Origin: CAVQMC01 sp963713505
GTDB taxonomy: Bacteria; Bacteroidota; Ignavibacteria; Ignavibacteriales; Ignavibacteriaceae
Length of the DNA: 64,000 bases
Assembly (NCBI GenBank): GCA_963713505.1
Contig: CAVQMC010000020.1
Coordinates: 186,001 to 250,000 of the forward strand
Reading direction: 5' to 3'
The notes beneath the pieces are model-generated. The model saw nothing but the letters and a program-made list of their open reading frames with translations. It ran no database searches and had not been told where the DNA came from. A program made the translations under genes and the position numbers. Shown here one piece after another: positions 8,544-18,238 of this stretch. Numbering within the stretch: position 1 is the first letter of the stretch; every line of letters begins with the position of its first letter.

Positions 8544-9908
8544 ATGCGATTATTTTTAACCAGTATATTATGTTCATTGATTTTTATAACAACATCATAT
8601 TCGCAAAAAGAATTATCATTAAATGAAGCTATAAACATTGCGCTTCAGAGAAATACAACTCTTCAAAGAAACATAAATGCAATTAAAAATTATGAATCTG
8701 GAGTTATGTCTGCATACGGAAATTTTTTACCAAGTTTAAGTGCATCAGGAAGCTGGGGTTGGAACAGGTCGGAAGATGAAGGTACAACATATAACATTGG
8801 AAGTTTTGTTTATACTTCACCACCTTCTAAAACTGAAAGCCGGAGTTATAGTGCGGATGTTACTTCAAACGTAACATTGTTTGACGGATTAGCTAATTAT
8901 GCAAACTTATCCAAAAGTAAAAATGATTTAGAAGCTGCAAGATTATCTTTAGAAAGACAAAAGCAAGATGTAGTTTTTCAAACCATAAGTGCTTATTACG
9001 ATGTTTTAAATGCACAGCAATTATTAAAAGTTAAAGAAGATGATTTAAAATGGAACCAGAAGAATTTAGAAACAATTACTGAGAGAAATAAATTAGGTGC
9101 TGTTACTTTAGCAGATGTCTATTCTCAACAGGTAAAAGTTGGAAATGCGGAATTAGCTCTGGTCCAGGCTAAAAATACTTTTGAAACTGCAAAAAGTAAT
9201 TTACTTTATTATTTAGGATTGGATGTGCTCGAAAATTATTCTTTTACAGATACCCTAACTTCAAATGAAAAAGATATTTTAAATAAAGATTTAACCAAGG
9301 ACTATCAAAATATTTCTGATTTAGTTAACCGGGCAATGAAGTACAGATCCGATTATCAAAGCATGAAACTTAATTTGGAAAGTGCAAGTGAAAATGTAAC
9401 TATTGCACGTTCAGGACATTTACCTTCTTTAACAGGACAGCTTAGTTTTAATTCTTATGCAAATTCAATTGATAAATTGAAAAATCTTTCTAATAAAAAT
9501 TATCGTGTAGGCTTAACACTAAGCATTCCTATATTTTCAGGGTTTTCGGTTTCAGAAAGAGTTCAATCTGCGGAAGTTCAGGAAGAAAATACTAAACTTG
9601 ATTTAACTGATATGGAAAGAGATATAAAAAGAAATATCCAAAAAACTTATTTGGATTTACAGGCTGCTGAAAAAGGACTAAAAGTAAGTGAGAAAAACGT
9701 TGAAGCTTCTGCAGAGAACAGAAAAATTGAACAAGAAAAATACTCGTTAGGTTCTGGAACTTTATTAGATCTATTAATTGCTAATTCCGATTATACAAAT
9801 GCTCAAACAAATTTTATAGATTCGCAATTCAGTTATATTAAACTTAGTGAACAGCTAAAATATTATTTAGGTGTTTTAGATTATAACAAATATGAAAATA
9901 AACAATAA
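8544..9908 (+). CDS. TolC-family outer membrane efflux protein
   Basis: Outer membrane channel of a tripartite exporter. A signal peptide (residues 1-20, ending TSYSQ) is followed by KELSLNEAINIALQRN, the characteristic start of the OEP domain. Two OEP repeats follow, rich in long amphipathic helices; the second begins near residue 245 with NRAMKYRSDYQSMKLNLESA and ends with EKYSLGSGTLLDLLIANSDY, the typical second-repeat motif. At 454 residues it is the expected length. A purine-rich GCGGAG about ten bases before the ATG is the likely ribosome site. It is the first gene of an operon with adaptor, ATPase and permeases. Confidence 0.93.
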   Translation: MRLFLTSILCSLIFITTSYSQKELSLNEAINIALQRNTTLQRNINAIKNYESGVMSAYGNFLPSLSASGSWGWNRSEDEGTTYNIGSFVYTSPPSKTESRSYSADVTSNVTLFDGLANYANLSKSKNDLEAARLSLERQKQDVVFQTISAYYDVLNAQQLLKVKEDDLKWNQKNLETITERNKLGAVTLADVYSQQVKVGNAELALVQAKNTFETAKSNLLYYLGLDVLENYSFTDTLTSNEKDILNKDLTKDYQNISDLVNRAMKYRSDYQSMKLNLESASENVTIARSGHLPSLTGQLSFNSYANSIDKLKNLSNKNYRVGLTLSIPIFSGFSVSERVQSAEVQEENTKLDLTDMERDIKRNIQKTYLDLQAAEKGLKVSEKNVEASAENRKIEQEKYSLGSGTLLDLLIANSDYTNAQTNFIDSQFSYIKLSEQLKYYLGVLDYNKYENKQ

Positions 9909-9968
9909 GATTGAAACAAATTCTCAATAAATAATGTAGAATTTTTTTAACCAAAGGAGAATATTTAA

Positions 9969-11249
9969 ATGGCTAACGGAAAACAAAAAAAGTCGAAGAA
10001 GAAACTATTTATTTTTGGCGGAATTGGGTTGCTTGTAGTTCTTCTAGTCGTTATAGCATTTGTTAGCGGAGGTAAGGATGACATTGTTGCCGTTCAAGTT
10101 GAAAAGGCTCAGAAAAGAACAATAACTCAAAAAGTTTCTGCTACCGGTACAATTGATCCTGAATTTAAAGTTGTAATTACACCTGAAGTAACAGGGGAAA
10201 TTGTAAATCTTCCTGTTAAAGAAGGACAGAAAGTTAAAAAAGGTCAATTATTAATTAGCATAAATCCTAAGCAATATATTGCTGATAAAGAAAGAGATGA
10301 AGCCAATTTAATGCAGGTTAAAGCAAACCTTGCAATGCGTGCAGCCGAACTTGCTAAAGTTAAGGCTGATTATGAAAGAGTTAAAGAACTATATAAAAAA
10401 GGACTTTCAAGTGATTCGGAGTTAGAAACAGCAAAATCTAATTATCAATCAACTGAAGCTCAATATCAAGGTGCACAAGCCAATGTAAAGCAGATGGAAG
10501 CAACTCTTAGAAGGACTATTGAGCAATTAAGCAAAACTTCAATTTATTCACCAATGGATGGAACTGTGAGTAAACTCAATGTTGAATTAGGTGAAAGAGT
10601 TTTGGGAAGCGGATTCAGTCAGGGAACTGATATGATGACGGTCTCGGATTTGAATAATATGGAAGCAGTTGTTGATGTTGATGAAAATGATGTTGTGCTT
10701 GTTCAAATAGGAGATACGGCTAGAGTAAAAGTTGATGCTTTTCGTGATAAAACTTTTAACGGAATTGTAAAACAGATTGGCAATAGTGCTCAAACATCAG
10801 GCGCTGGTACGCAAGAACAAGTTGTAAATTTTGAAGTAAAAGTAAAATTATTAAATCCGGGCACGGAACTGCGTCCGGGAATGTCTTGCACTGCTGATAT
10901 TGAAACCGATACAAAAAATAATGTTATAAGTGTACCTATTCAAAGCGTTACTGCTAGGGAAAAGATGAATAAACCTGAAGAAAACGATGGTGTTTTGGTT
11001 GTTAAAAGTAATGAAAAGAAAACAAATGAAAATGAACCTGAACAAATCGTTTTTGTAGTTAAAAATAATAAAGTAAAATCAGTACCTGTTAAAACCGGAA
11101 TTAGCGATGATAATTATATTGAAATTACTAAAGGATTAGATGCAGGCGAAACAATAGTAAGCGGAAGTTATAGGGCAATTTCAAGAGAACTTAAAGATGG
11201 TTCAAATGTAAGAATTGAAGACCAAAATACGCCTTTTGCTAAAAAATAA
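9969..11249 (+). CDS. HlyD/MacA-type periplasmic adaptor subunit
   Basis: Membrane fusion protein linking the inner-membrane ABC permeases to the TolC-type channel. A lysine-rich N-terminus is followed by one transmembrane segment (about residues 12-31, LFIFGGIGLLVVLLVVIAFV). The barrel-sandwich/lipoyl half-motif GEIVNLPVKEGQKVKKGQ sits near 75, a coiled-coil hairpin spans about 105-185 and the second half-motif SIYSPMDGTVSKLNVELGERV lies near 195-215. The beta-barrel domain follows (VDVDENDVVLVQIGD). At 426 residues it matches MacA-like adaptors. AAAGGAGA precedes the ATG at good distance. Substrate of the pump is unknown. Confidence 0.93.
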   Translation: MANGKQKKSKKKLFIFGGIGLLVVLLVVIAFVSGGKDDIVAVQVEKAQKRTITQKVSATGTIDPEFKVVITPEVTGEIVNLPVKEGQKVKKGQLLISINPKQYIADKERDEANLMQVKANLAMRAAELAKVKADYERVKELYKKGLSSDSELETAKSNYQSTEAQYQGAQANVKQMEATLRRTIEQLSKTSIYSPMDGTVSKLNVELGERVLGSGFSQGTDMMTVSDLNNMEAVVDVDENDVVLVQIGDTARVKVDAFRDKTFNGIVKQIGNSAQTSGAGTQEQVVNFEVKVKLLNPGTELRPGMSCTADIETDTKNNVISVPIQSVTAREKMNKPEENDGVLVVKSNEKKTNENEPEQIVFVVKNNKVKSVPVKTGISDDNYIEITKGLDAGETIVSGSYRAISRELKDGSNVRIEDQNTPFAKK

Positions 11250-11263
11250 AAATCGGATTTAAA

Positions 11264-11983
11264 ATGAATATTATTAATATTGAACATATTGCAAAAATAT
11301 ATAGTGTGGGTTTTGAGCAAGTTCATGCATTGAGAGATGTTTCTCTTCGAATTGATAAAAATGAATATGTTGCGATTATGGGACCATCCGGTTCAGGTAA
11401 ATCAACCTTGATGAATATGCTTGGATGTCTTGATACACCAACTTCCGGCAAATATCAATTTAAAGAAGTTGATGTTAGCGAAATGACGGATAATGATCTC
11501 GCAACAATTCGTAATAAAGAAATTGGATTCGTTTTTCAAACATTTAATCTTTTATCCAGATCCGATGCTATTCATAATGTTGAACTGCCTTTAATTTATT
11601 CGGGCGTTTCTTCTTCAGAAAGAAGGGAAAGAGCAATGCAGGCTTTAAGTGATGTTGGACTTGGAGATAGGATGCATCACAAACCTAATGAATTATCCGG
11701 CGGACAAAGACAAAGAGTTGCGGTCGCAAGAGCCTTGGTTACAAATCCTTCAATTATTTTAGCGGACGAACCTACAGGAAATCTAGATTCCAAAACTGGT
11801 GAAGAAATTATGCTTCTATTTAATGAAATTTATGAAAAAGGAAATACAATAATCTTAGTTACTCACGAAGAATATATTGCCGAACATGCAGCCAGAATTA
11901 TAAGAATTAAAGATGGACTAATCGAATCTGATAAACCGGTTGAAAATAGATATATTCCGAAAGTAAAAGTAGCTGCTCAATAA
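11264..11983 (+). CDS. MacB/LolD-type ABC transporter ATP-binding protein
   Basis: ATPase of the exporter. Walker A is MGPSGSGKSTLMN near residue 40, the signature LSGGQRQRVAVARAL near 145, Walker B IILADEPTGNLDS near 163, and the switch histidine is in LVTHEE. The spelling LGCLDTPTSGKY and DEPTGNLDSKTGEEI are typical of the MacB/LolD/FtsE subfamily, which acts by mechanotransmission rather than by a transmembrane channel. Here the ATPase and permeases are separate chains, unlike E. coli MacB where they are fused. It lies 14 bases after the adaptor gene. Confidence 0.94.
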   Translation: MNIINIEHIAKIYSVGFEQVHALRDVSLRIDKNEYVAIMGPSGSGKSTLMNMLGCLDTPTSGKYQFKEVDVSEMTDNDLATIRNKEIGFVFQTFNLLSRSDAIHNVELPLIYSGVSSSERRERAMQALSDVGLGDRMHHKPNELSGGQRQRVAVARALVTNPSIILADEPTGNLDSKTGEEIMLLFNEIYEKGNTIILVTHEEYIAEHAARIIRIKDGLIESDKPVENRYIPKVKVAAQ

Positions 11984-12001
11984 TTTAATAAGAGATTTAT
12001 T

Positions 12002-13237
12002 ATGTCAAGAATGATTTTCGAAGTTAAAGAAAGTTTCTTTATTGCTCTAAGAGCAATTAGAGCAAACAAAGTTCGCTCGGGATTAACGATGCTTGGTATT
12101 GTAATTGGTATTTGGGCTGTAACAGTTATGAGTACTGCAATCAAAGGAATTAATAATTCGTTCCAAGAAGGTATTAGTTCTCTTGGTACCGATGTGTTAT
12201 ATGTGGATAAATGGGCTTGGTTTTCCAATGAGGATTGGTGGAAAATGCGGAATAGAAGAAATATAACAATGGAAGATTATGAAAAATTTAAAAAATTAGT
12301 GAAACTTCCTGTAGCCACTGCACCGGTGTTGGATAGTAGACAATCAATTAAATTTAGAGATAGAACAATTGATAATGTTTTTGTTAATGGTTCAACCGCA
12401 GATTACATCAGAACAACAAATTATACTTTTAACGAAGGCAGATTTTTTACGGATATTGAAAGTAATGCTTCCAGATATGTAGCTGTTATAGGTAGTGAGA
12501 TTGCTAAAAATTTGTTTCCCAATTCAAACCCCTTGGATAAATTAATTAAGATAGGCGGTGTAACTTATAAAATTGTTGGTGTCCTGGATGAACAAGGCAG
12601 TTTTATTTTAGGAAGCTTCAACCCTGATAATCAAGTATTTGTACCTATAGGTACGATATTTAAAAGTTTTATTGGCGCATCTTTCGGTTCAATTACAATA
12701 AATGTTAGAGCCGCAAGTCCTAAAATGGTAGAAGATACTAAAATCGAAGCTGAAGGAGCGATGAGAAGAGTTAGAGGTCTTTCCGTCGGTGAAGAAAACG
12801 ATTTTTCAATAAATCAGCAGGAAGGTTTAATTGATAATTATAATAAAATTGTAGGAGTAATTCAGATTGCTGGTTTATTTATTACTGGACTTTCTTTATT
12901 TGTTGGAGCAATAGGAATAATGAATATCATGTTTGTTTCAGTAAAAGAAAGAACTAGAGAAATTGGCATAAGAAAAGCAATTGGCGCAAAAAAAAGAACG
13001 GTCTTAGGACAATTTATCCTGGAGTCTTCCACAATATGTTTAATGGGAGGTTTTGTTGGTTTGATATTAGCCATACTAACAAGCATGCTGTTAAACCAAT
13101 TTTTTCCGACTTCAGTTCAGTATGATGCGGTTACAATTGCTATTCTAGTTTCATTAGCAACCGGAGTAATTGCAGGTTTAGCCCCCGCATATACTGCTGC
13201 AAAAATGGATCCGGTAGAAGCATTGAGGTATGAATAA
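12002..13237 (+). CDS. MacB-type ABC permease, first copy
   Basis: FtsX/MacB-family permease with one N-terminal transmembrane helix (LRANKVRSGLTMLGIVIGIWAV type, residues about 12-40), a large periplasmic MacB_PCD domain (about 45-270), and a C-terminal FtsX domain with three helices starting near residue 285. The cytoplasmic coupling motif KERTREIGIRKAIGAKKRTV near 315 and the terminal AKMDPVEALRYE are family hallmarks. It is followed without a gap by a second permease of the same family, suggesting a heterodimeric exporter core. Its stop overlaps the start of the next gene by one base. Confidence 0.93.
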   Translation: MSRMIFEVKESFFIALRAIRANKVRSGLTMLGIVIGIWAVTVMSTAIKGINNSFQEGISSLGTDVLYVDKWAWFSNEDWWKMRNRRNITMEDYEKFKKLVKLPVATAPVLDSRQSIKFRDRTIDNVFVNGSTADYIRTTNYTFNEGRFFTDIESNASRYVAVIGSEIAKNLFPNSNPLDKLIKIGGVTYKIVGVLDEQGSFILGSFNPDNQVFVPIGTIFKSFIGASFGSITINVRAASPKMVEDTKIEAEGAMRRVRGLSVGEENDFSINQQEGLIDNYNKIVGVIQIAGLFITGLSLFVGAIGIMNIMFVSVKERTREIGIRKAIGAKKRTVLGQFILESSTICLMGGFVGLILAILTSMLLNQFFPTSVQYDAVTIAILVSLATGVIAGLAPAYTAAKMDPVEALRYE

Positions 13238-14469
13238 TGAGAATTAGTGAAATATTTTCAGTTTCCTTTCAGTCATTAAAAAATAACAGACTTAGAACTA
13301 TGTTGACTGTTTTAGGTGTAGTTGTTGGAATATTTTCAATCATAGTTATAATGACTATTATTACTATGCTTCAAACAAGTATTGAAAGCGGATTTTCGCA
13401 GCTAAGTAAAAATACTTTTCAAATACAAAAATATCCCGCCTTACATGCAGGAGGTCCTGGATCTTGGGCAAAATATAGAAACAGAAAAGATATTACTTTG
13501 GATGATTTTTATAGATTAAAAGATATGCTTAAGCAAGCTAAATATGTGGGTGCTGAACAATGGTCATTTGGAAAGGTAATTTCTTATGAAGGTGAAAAAA
13601 CTAATCCGAATATTTCGGTAGCTGGAATTACAGCCGGAGCGATTTTAACTAATAATTGGGTGGTCGGTAGAGGAAGAGAAATTAGGGATTTAGATGTAAA
13701 TTATTCCACAAATGTTTGTGTTATTGGTCAGGGAATTGTGGATAAACTATTTCCATTTTTAAATCCAGTAGGTAAAACGATAAGAGTAGACGGAAAACCT
13801 GTTAAAGTTATTGGTGTTTTCGAAAAACAGCCGGCGATGTTCGGACAAAGCAGGGATAATTTTTTAGTAATGCCGATTACCACATATCATTCTTTCTGGG
13901 GAAAAAGAGGTAGAAGTATTAATATTACTGTAATGTCAAATTCTGATCAAGATTATAATCCTACAATTGAAGCCGCTATTGGTTACATGAGGATAATTCG
14001 TGGTGTAAAACCGGGTCAGGATAATGATTTTGATATCTTTAGCAACGAATCTATGATTTCTCAAGTTAACGATATTACTGGTGGTGTTAAAATCGGTGCA
14101 ATAGCAATATCTATTATTGCTTTGCTTGCTGCAGGTGTGGGGATAATGAATATTATGCTTGTGTCTGTTACTGAAAGAACAAGAGAAATAGGAATTAGAA
14201 AAGCAGTTGGTGCGAAAAAGAAGAATATTTTAAGCCAGTTCTTAATTGAAGCAATAGCTCTTTGTGTGCTTGGCGGAATTGTGGGAATTTTACTAGGAGT
14301 AGGGATAGGGAATTTTGCCGGAAGTTTTTTAAATGCAAAAAGTGCAATTCCTTATGATTGGGTGTTAATTGGTTTGTCTTTATGTGTTCTGGTGGGTGTT
14401 ATATTCGGTACTTACCCTGCTTATAAAGCTGCAAATATGGATCCGATTGAAGCCTTGAGGTACGAATAG
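13237..14469 (+). CDS. MacB-type ABC permease, second copy
   Basis: Paralogue of the upstream permease, with the same plan: N-terminal helix after RLRTMLTVLGVVVGIFSII, periplasmic MacB_PCD domain and C-terminal FtsX domain containing TERTREIGIRKAVGAKKKNI near residue 310 and ending MDPIEALRYE. The two permeases share the helix-coupling and terminal motifs but differ across the periplasmic domain, as expected for an asymmetric pair; such paired permeases are frequent in Bacteroidota. It ends the operon, immediately followed by a rho-independent terminator. Confidence 0.93.
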   Translation: MRISEIFSVSFQSLKNNRLRTMLTVLGVVVGIFSIIVIMTIITMLQTSIESGFSQLSKNTFQIQKYPALHAGGPGSWAKYRNRKDITLDDFYRLKDMLKQAKYVGAEQWSFGKVISYEGEKTNPNISVAGITAGAILTNNWVVGRGREIRDLDVNYSTNVCVIGQGIVDKLFPFLNPVGKTIRVDGKPVKVIGVFEKQPAMFGQSRDNFLVMPITTYHSFWGKRGRSINITVMSNSDQDYNPTIEAAIGYMRIIRGVKPGQDNDFDIFSNESMISQVNDITGGVKIGAIAISIIALLAAGVGIMNIMLVSVTERTREIGIRKAVGAKKKNILSQFLIEAIALCVLGGIVGILLGVGIGNFAGSFLNAKSAIPYDWVLIGLSLCVLVGVIFGTYPAYKAANMDPIEALRYE

Positions 14470-14495
14470 ATTAGCTTTTGTGTAATAATTTATTT

Positions 14496-14522
14496 AAAAA
14501 CCGGACTTTGTTCCGGTTTTTT
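14496..14522 (+). terminator. Rho-independent terminator of the exporter operon
   Basis: A perfect AACCGGA/TCCGGTT stem with a six-base loop is followed by a T run, 27 bases after the last permease stop codon. A-tract before and T-tract after also extend the stem. Confidence 0.88.
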
Positions 14523-14615
14523 CATTTTTAGGACTATTTTTTCATATAAACAATATAGACTTGATAAAAGAAGTGCTTAAATTTAGATTTCTGATTCAAA
14601 AACAAATTTCGTCTT

Positions 14616-17600
14616 TTGGAATTACACAAAAAATTTTTCTTTTTAATAATTTTTCTGCTTGTACAAATTTCATTATTTGGACAACAAAAATATTACTATT
14701 CAGTAGTAACGGATACAATTCCAATTAATTTTGAAAACAGCTATAGTCTTTCTCATGTATCAATTGTTCCTTTTAGTGAATCTATCTTATTAAGAGGTAA
14801 ATCTTTAAAATCCAGTGACTATAAAATATCTTATCAAACTTCCACATTTCAATTAAGTGATTCTCTTCCTTATTCAGTTTTTGATACTTTGTTCGTAACT
14901 TATCAAACTTATAACCTTTTACTGAAAAAAGAATATAAAAAGCGAAGTCTCGTTATTAAATACAACTCAGAATTTGGTGATACAGTAAAGGTTGCAAAAA
15001 ACGAAACAGGAGGATTTACATCCGAAGATATTTTTGGAAGCAATATTGAAAAAAGCGGAACAATTGTAAGAGGTTTTACGGTTGGTACAACAAAAGACTT
15101 TTCTTTAAATAGCGGATTAAGACTTCAGCTTTCCGGAAAGCTTGCCGATAATATTGAGGTAGTTGCTGCTCTTACCGATGAAAATACTCCAATTCAGCCT
15201 GAAGGTAATACAGAAAGACTTCAGGAACTGGACAAAGTTTTTATTCAAATTAAACATCCAAATGCTGTTGGCACTTTTGGAGATTATCAGCTTACGAAAA
15301 ACTATGGTGAATTTGGTGTAATCAACAGAAAACTTCAAGGTCTTCTAGGAGAATTTAACTACAGTGGGCAAAATGCATATATTGCATTTGCCAGTGCAAA
15401 AGGAAAGTTTAACACAAATAATTTTAACGGCACCGACGGAGTTCAAGGTCCGTATAGATTAACAGGTGCAAATGGAGAACCAAGTATAATAATTATAGCG
15501 GGAAGTGAAAACGTTTATGTAGACGGTGTGCAAATGAAACGTGGCGATGCAAATGATTATACAATAGAATATTCAAATGCGACAATTACTTTTACTCCAA
15601 ATAGGTTAATAACTTCAGCCAGCCGCATATCTGTTGATTTTGAATATACAGATCAAAGATATCAAAGGAATTTATTTGCTTCCGGTGTTCAGGGTAATTT
15701 TTTCGAAAATAAAATGGATGTAAAATTTCAGTATATAAGAGAAGGCGATAATCAGGATGCTCCAATAGATATTACGTTATCTGATTCAGATAAAACAATT
15801 TTAAAAAATGCTGGTGATAATAGATTAAAAGCCTCTAAAAGCGGTGTATCTCTTGCTCAACCAGATTCTTTAGGCCGAGTAATTGGAATATATCAAAAAA
15901 TAGATACCGTAATAAGCGGAACTCAGTATCCGTATTACAAATATAATCCCGGTGATTCTTTATCACTTTATAATGTAACTTTTAGTTTTGTCGGCGATCA
16001 AAAAGGAGATTACGCTAAACAAAGTTTAGGCAACTATACATTTGTCGGTATTAATCAGGGAAGCTATTCACCAATAATATTTTTACCGCTGCCTGAATTA
16101 AAACAAATGGGAAATGTGGTTTTGGACTTTAATTTATTTGAGGGCATAAAATTAAGTTTAGAATACGCTGGAAGTTTATATGATAAAAATCGTTTTTCAA
16201 ATTTAGATCAAAGTGATAATTATGGATATGCAAGAAATATTTTCCTTCAAATGAATCCTAAAAAAATAAATATTGGGAAAATAAGTTTGGGAAAAGTAGG
16301 TTTTTCTTACAAGGACCGATTTATTCAAGATAGGTTTACTGCCTTAGATAGATTTAACTCTGTTGAATTTAATCGGGATTATAATATCTCTCAGGATGTT
16401 TCATCTGAAAGTGAAACTTTAAGAGAATTAAATTTAAACTTAATTCCAATTGATGATTTAAATATTAATTCTTCTGTTGGTTTATTGAAAAAAGGTGATA
16501 ATTTCAGTTCGAATAGATATAATAATATTATAAAACTCACAAATAATTCTGACTATGAAATAAATTATAACCTGGATTATGTAGATACTAAAAACTTGGA
16601 TTTAAAGAGTTATTGGTTACGGCAAACCGGAAATGCATTTTATAAAATATGGAAATTAAAACCCGGAGTTGAATTTTTAGCTGAAAATAAAAAAGATTTT
16701 ACTGTAAGCAGCGATTCGTTGTTAAGCACCAGCTTAAAGTACAATGAGATTGATCCATTCATTCAATTAAATAATTTAAGCGGAATTGACTTATCTGCTA
16801 AATATTCAGTCCGGAAGGATTATTTACCTTTAAATGGAATTATGCAATATGAATCAAAATCTCTAACTCAGTTTTATACTTTATCTTATCATGGAATAAA
16901 AGAAGTTAATTCTACATTTAATTTTACATATCGATCAAAAAAATATAAAGGAGAATTCAGGAATCAAGGTAACCTAGATAATGAAACAATATTAATTCGT
17001 TCTCAATCAGGTTTTAGATTTTGGGATCCTTTATTAAACGGGAATTTATTTTATCAAGTATCAACACAAAAAACTGCAAAACTGCAGAAGGTTTTTGTAA
17101 GAGTTCAATCAGGAACAGGGAATTACAAATATCTTGGAGATTTAAACAATAACGGAATTGCTGATGAAAATGAATTTGAACCAACTAATTTTGAAGGAGA
17201 TTATATTCAGGTTACTGTTCCGACTGAAACATTATATCCGGTTATAAACTTGCAAACCAGTACTAGATGGAAAATAAAATTCAGTGAGCTTTTTGATAAA
17301 TCATCAACACTCGGGTTTTTATTTAATCCATTATCCACAGAAACTTACTGGCAAATAGAAGAAAACAGCAGGGAACCGGATTATAAAAGAATATATCTTT
17401 TAAATTTTGCATATTTTCAGAATCCTGAAACAACAATTCACGGTTCAAATTATATTCAGCAGGATATTTTCTTGTTCGAAAATGATCCTGAATTTTCTTT
17501 AAGATTCAGGTTTGCACAAACTAAAAGTCTCGATCAGTTTAATGATGGAACATTTAAATCTTACAGCAGAGAGAGAAGTCTAAGGATAAAATTTAAATTG

Positions 17601-18086
17601 ATTGAAGAACTTGGCAATCAAACTGATCTTTTCACTAAAAATGATAATGCCGGCGGGCCTGCTTCCTCGAACAGAAATAGATTAATTACAAGCAATGGAA
17701 TGACAACAGATTTTTCTTACAGACCACAAAGAAATATTGAAGTAGGTTTTAAAATTGAAGTCAGCAGAAAAGAAGATGACTTTCCGGCAAGTCCCACAAT
17801 AATAGATAAAAATGCACAGACATTAAGATTTAATTTATCTCTTTCGAGTAAGGGAAGGTTAAATATAGAAATTGAAAGAGACGAATTAATTTCTAACACA
17901 AATCAAAATTTTCTCCCGTTCGAATTAACGGAGGGAAATGTGATTGGAAAAAACTATTACTGGAGATTAAATTTTGATTACCGGCTGTCAAATAATCTGC
18001 AATCTTCCGTTAATTATGACGGAAGGGTTTTAGGCGGCGGAAAAGTGATCCACACCGCAAGAGCTGAAGTAAGAGCTTACTTTTAG
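14616..18086 (+). CDS. Large secreted, beta-rich outer-surface protein (SprA-like repeats?)
   Basis: A 1156-residue protein starting at TTG 14616, chosen because it is directly followed by a good signal peptide (residues about 5-23, ending ISLFGQ). No catalytic motif is visible. The segment near residues 150-205 (SGTIVRGFTVGTTKDFSL, then LRLQLSGKLADNIEVVAAL) reads as amphipathic beta strands, and DENTPIQPEGNTERLQELD is a segment I associate with a large surface-protein family seen in Ignavibacteria/Chlorobi. The C-terminal 600 residues alternate short strands and turns like an outer-membrane barrel, ending in an aromatic residue (AEVRAYF), typical of barrel assembly signals. A relation to SprA/type IX secretion translocons is a guess. 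It stands alone between terminator and the next small barrel gene. Confidence 0.7.
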   Translation: MELHKKFFFLIIFLLVQISLFGQQKYYYSVVTDTIPINFENSYSLSHVSIVPFSESILLRGKSLKSSDYKISYQTSTFQLSDSLPYSVFDTLFVTYQTYNLLLKKEYKKRSLVIKYNSEFGDTVKVAKNETGGFTSEDIFGSNIEKSGTIVRGFTVGTTKDFSLNSGLRLQLSGKLADNIEVVAALTDENTPIQPEGNTERLQELDKVFIQIKHPNAVGTFGDYQLTKNYGEFGVINRKLQGLLGEFNYSGQNAYIAFASAKGKFNTNNFNGTDGVQGPYRLTGANGEPSIIIIAGSENVYVDGVQMKRGDANDYTIEYSNATITFTPNRLITSASRISVDFEYTDQRYQRNLFASGVQGNFFENKMDVKFQYIREGDNQDAPIDITLSDSDKTILKNAGDNRLKASKSGVSLAQPDSLGRVIGIYQKIDTVISGTQYPYYKYNPGDSLSLYNVTFSFVGDQKGDYAKQSLGNYTFVGINQGSYSPIIFLPLPELKQMGNVVLDFNLFEGIKLSLEYAGSLYDKNRFSNLDQSDNYGYARNIFLQMNPKKINIGKISLGKVGFSYKDRFIQDRFTALDRFNSVEFNRDYNISQDVSSESETLRELNLNLIPIDDLNINSSVGLLKKGDNFSSNRYNNIIKLTNNSDYEINYNLDYVDTKNLDLKSYWLRQTGNAFYKIWKLKPGVEFLAENKKDFTVSSDSLLSTSLKYNEIDPFIQLNNLSGIDLSAKYSVRKDYLPLNGIMQYESKSLTQFYTLSYHGIKEVNSTFNFTYRSKKYKGEFRNQGNLDNETILIRSQSGFRFWDPLLNGNLFYQVSTQKTAKLQKVFVRVQSGTGNYKYLGDLNNNGIADENEFEPTNFEGDYIQVTVPTETLYPVINLQTSTRWKIKFSELFDKSSTLGFLFNPLSTETYWQIEENSREPDYKRIYLLNFAYFQNPETTIHGSNYIQQDIFLFENDPEFSLRFRFAQTKSLDQFNDGTFKSYSRERSLRIKFKLIEELGNQTDLFTKNDNAGGPASSNRNRLITSNGMTTDFSYRPQRNIEVGFKIEVSRKEDDFPASPTIIDKNAQTLRFNLSLSSKGRLNIEIERDELISNTNQNFLPFELTEGNVIGKNYYWRLNFDYRLSNNLQSSVNYDGRVLGGGKVIHTARAEVRAYF

Positions 18087-18173
18087 CCAAAAATTAAAGA
18101 AAATATTTCATTATTTACTTTACTAATTAGAAAATATTATTTATTATTTAGCAACTATTTTAAACCTTTTCTA

Positions 18174-18190
18174 CTAGCGGGGGCGCTAAG
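18174..18190. other. GC-rich mini-hairpin before the small barrel gene
   Basis: TAGCG-GGGG-CGCTA forms a 5-bp stem with a four-G loop inside an otherwise AT-rich gap (18087-18238). There is no T tract after it, so it is not a classical terminator. It lies about 50 bases before the ATG at 18239 and might be a leader structure or protein-binding site. Confidence 0.3.
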
Positions 18191-18238
18191 CTACATAATT
18201 TTCTGAAGTCTTATTTAAAAACAATTTTAGGAGTTTTT

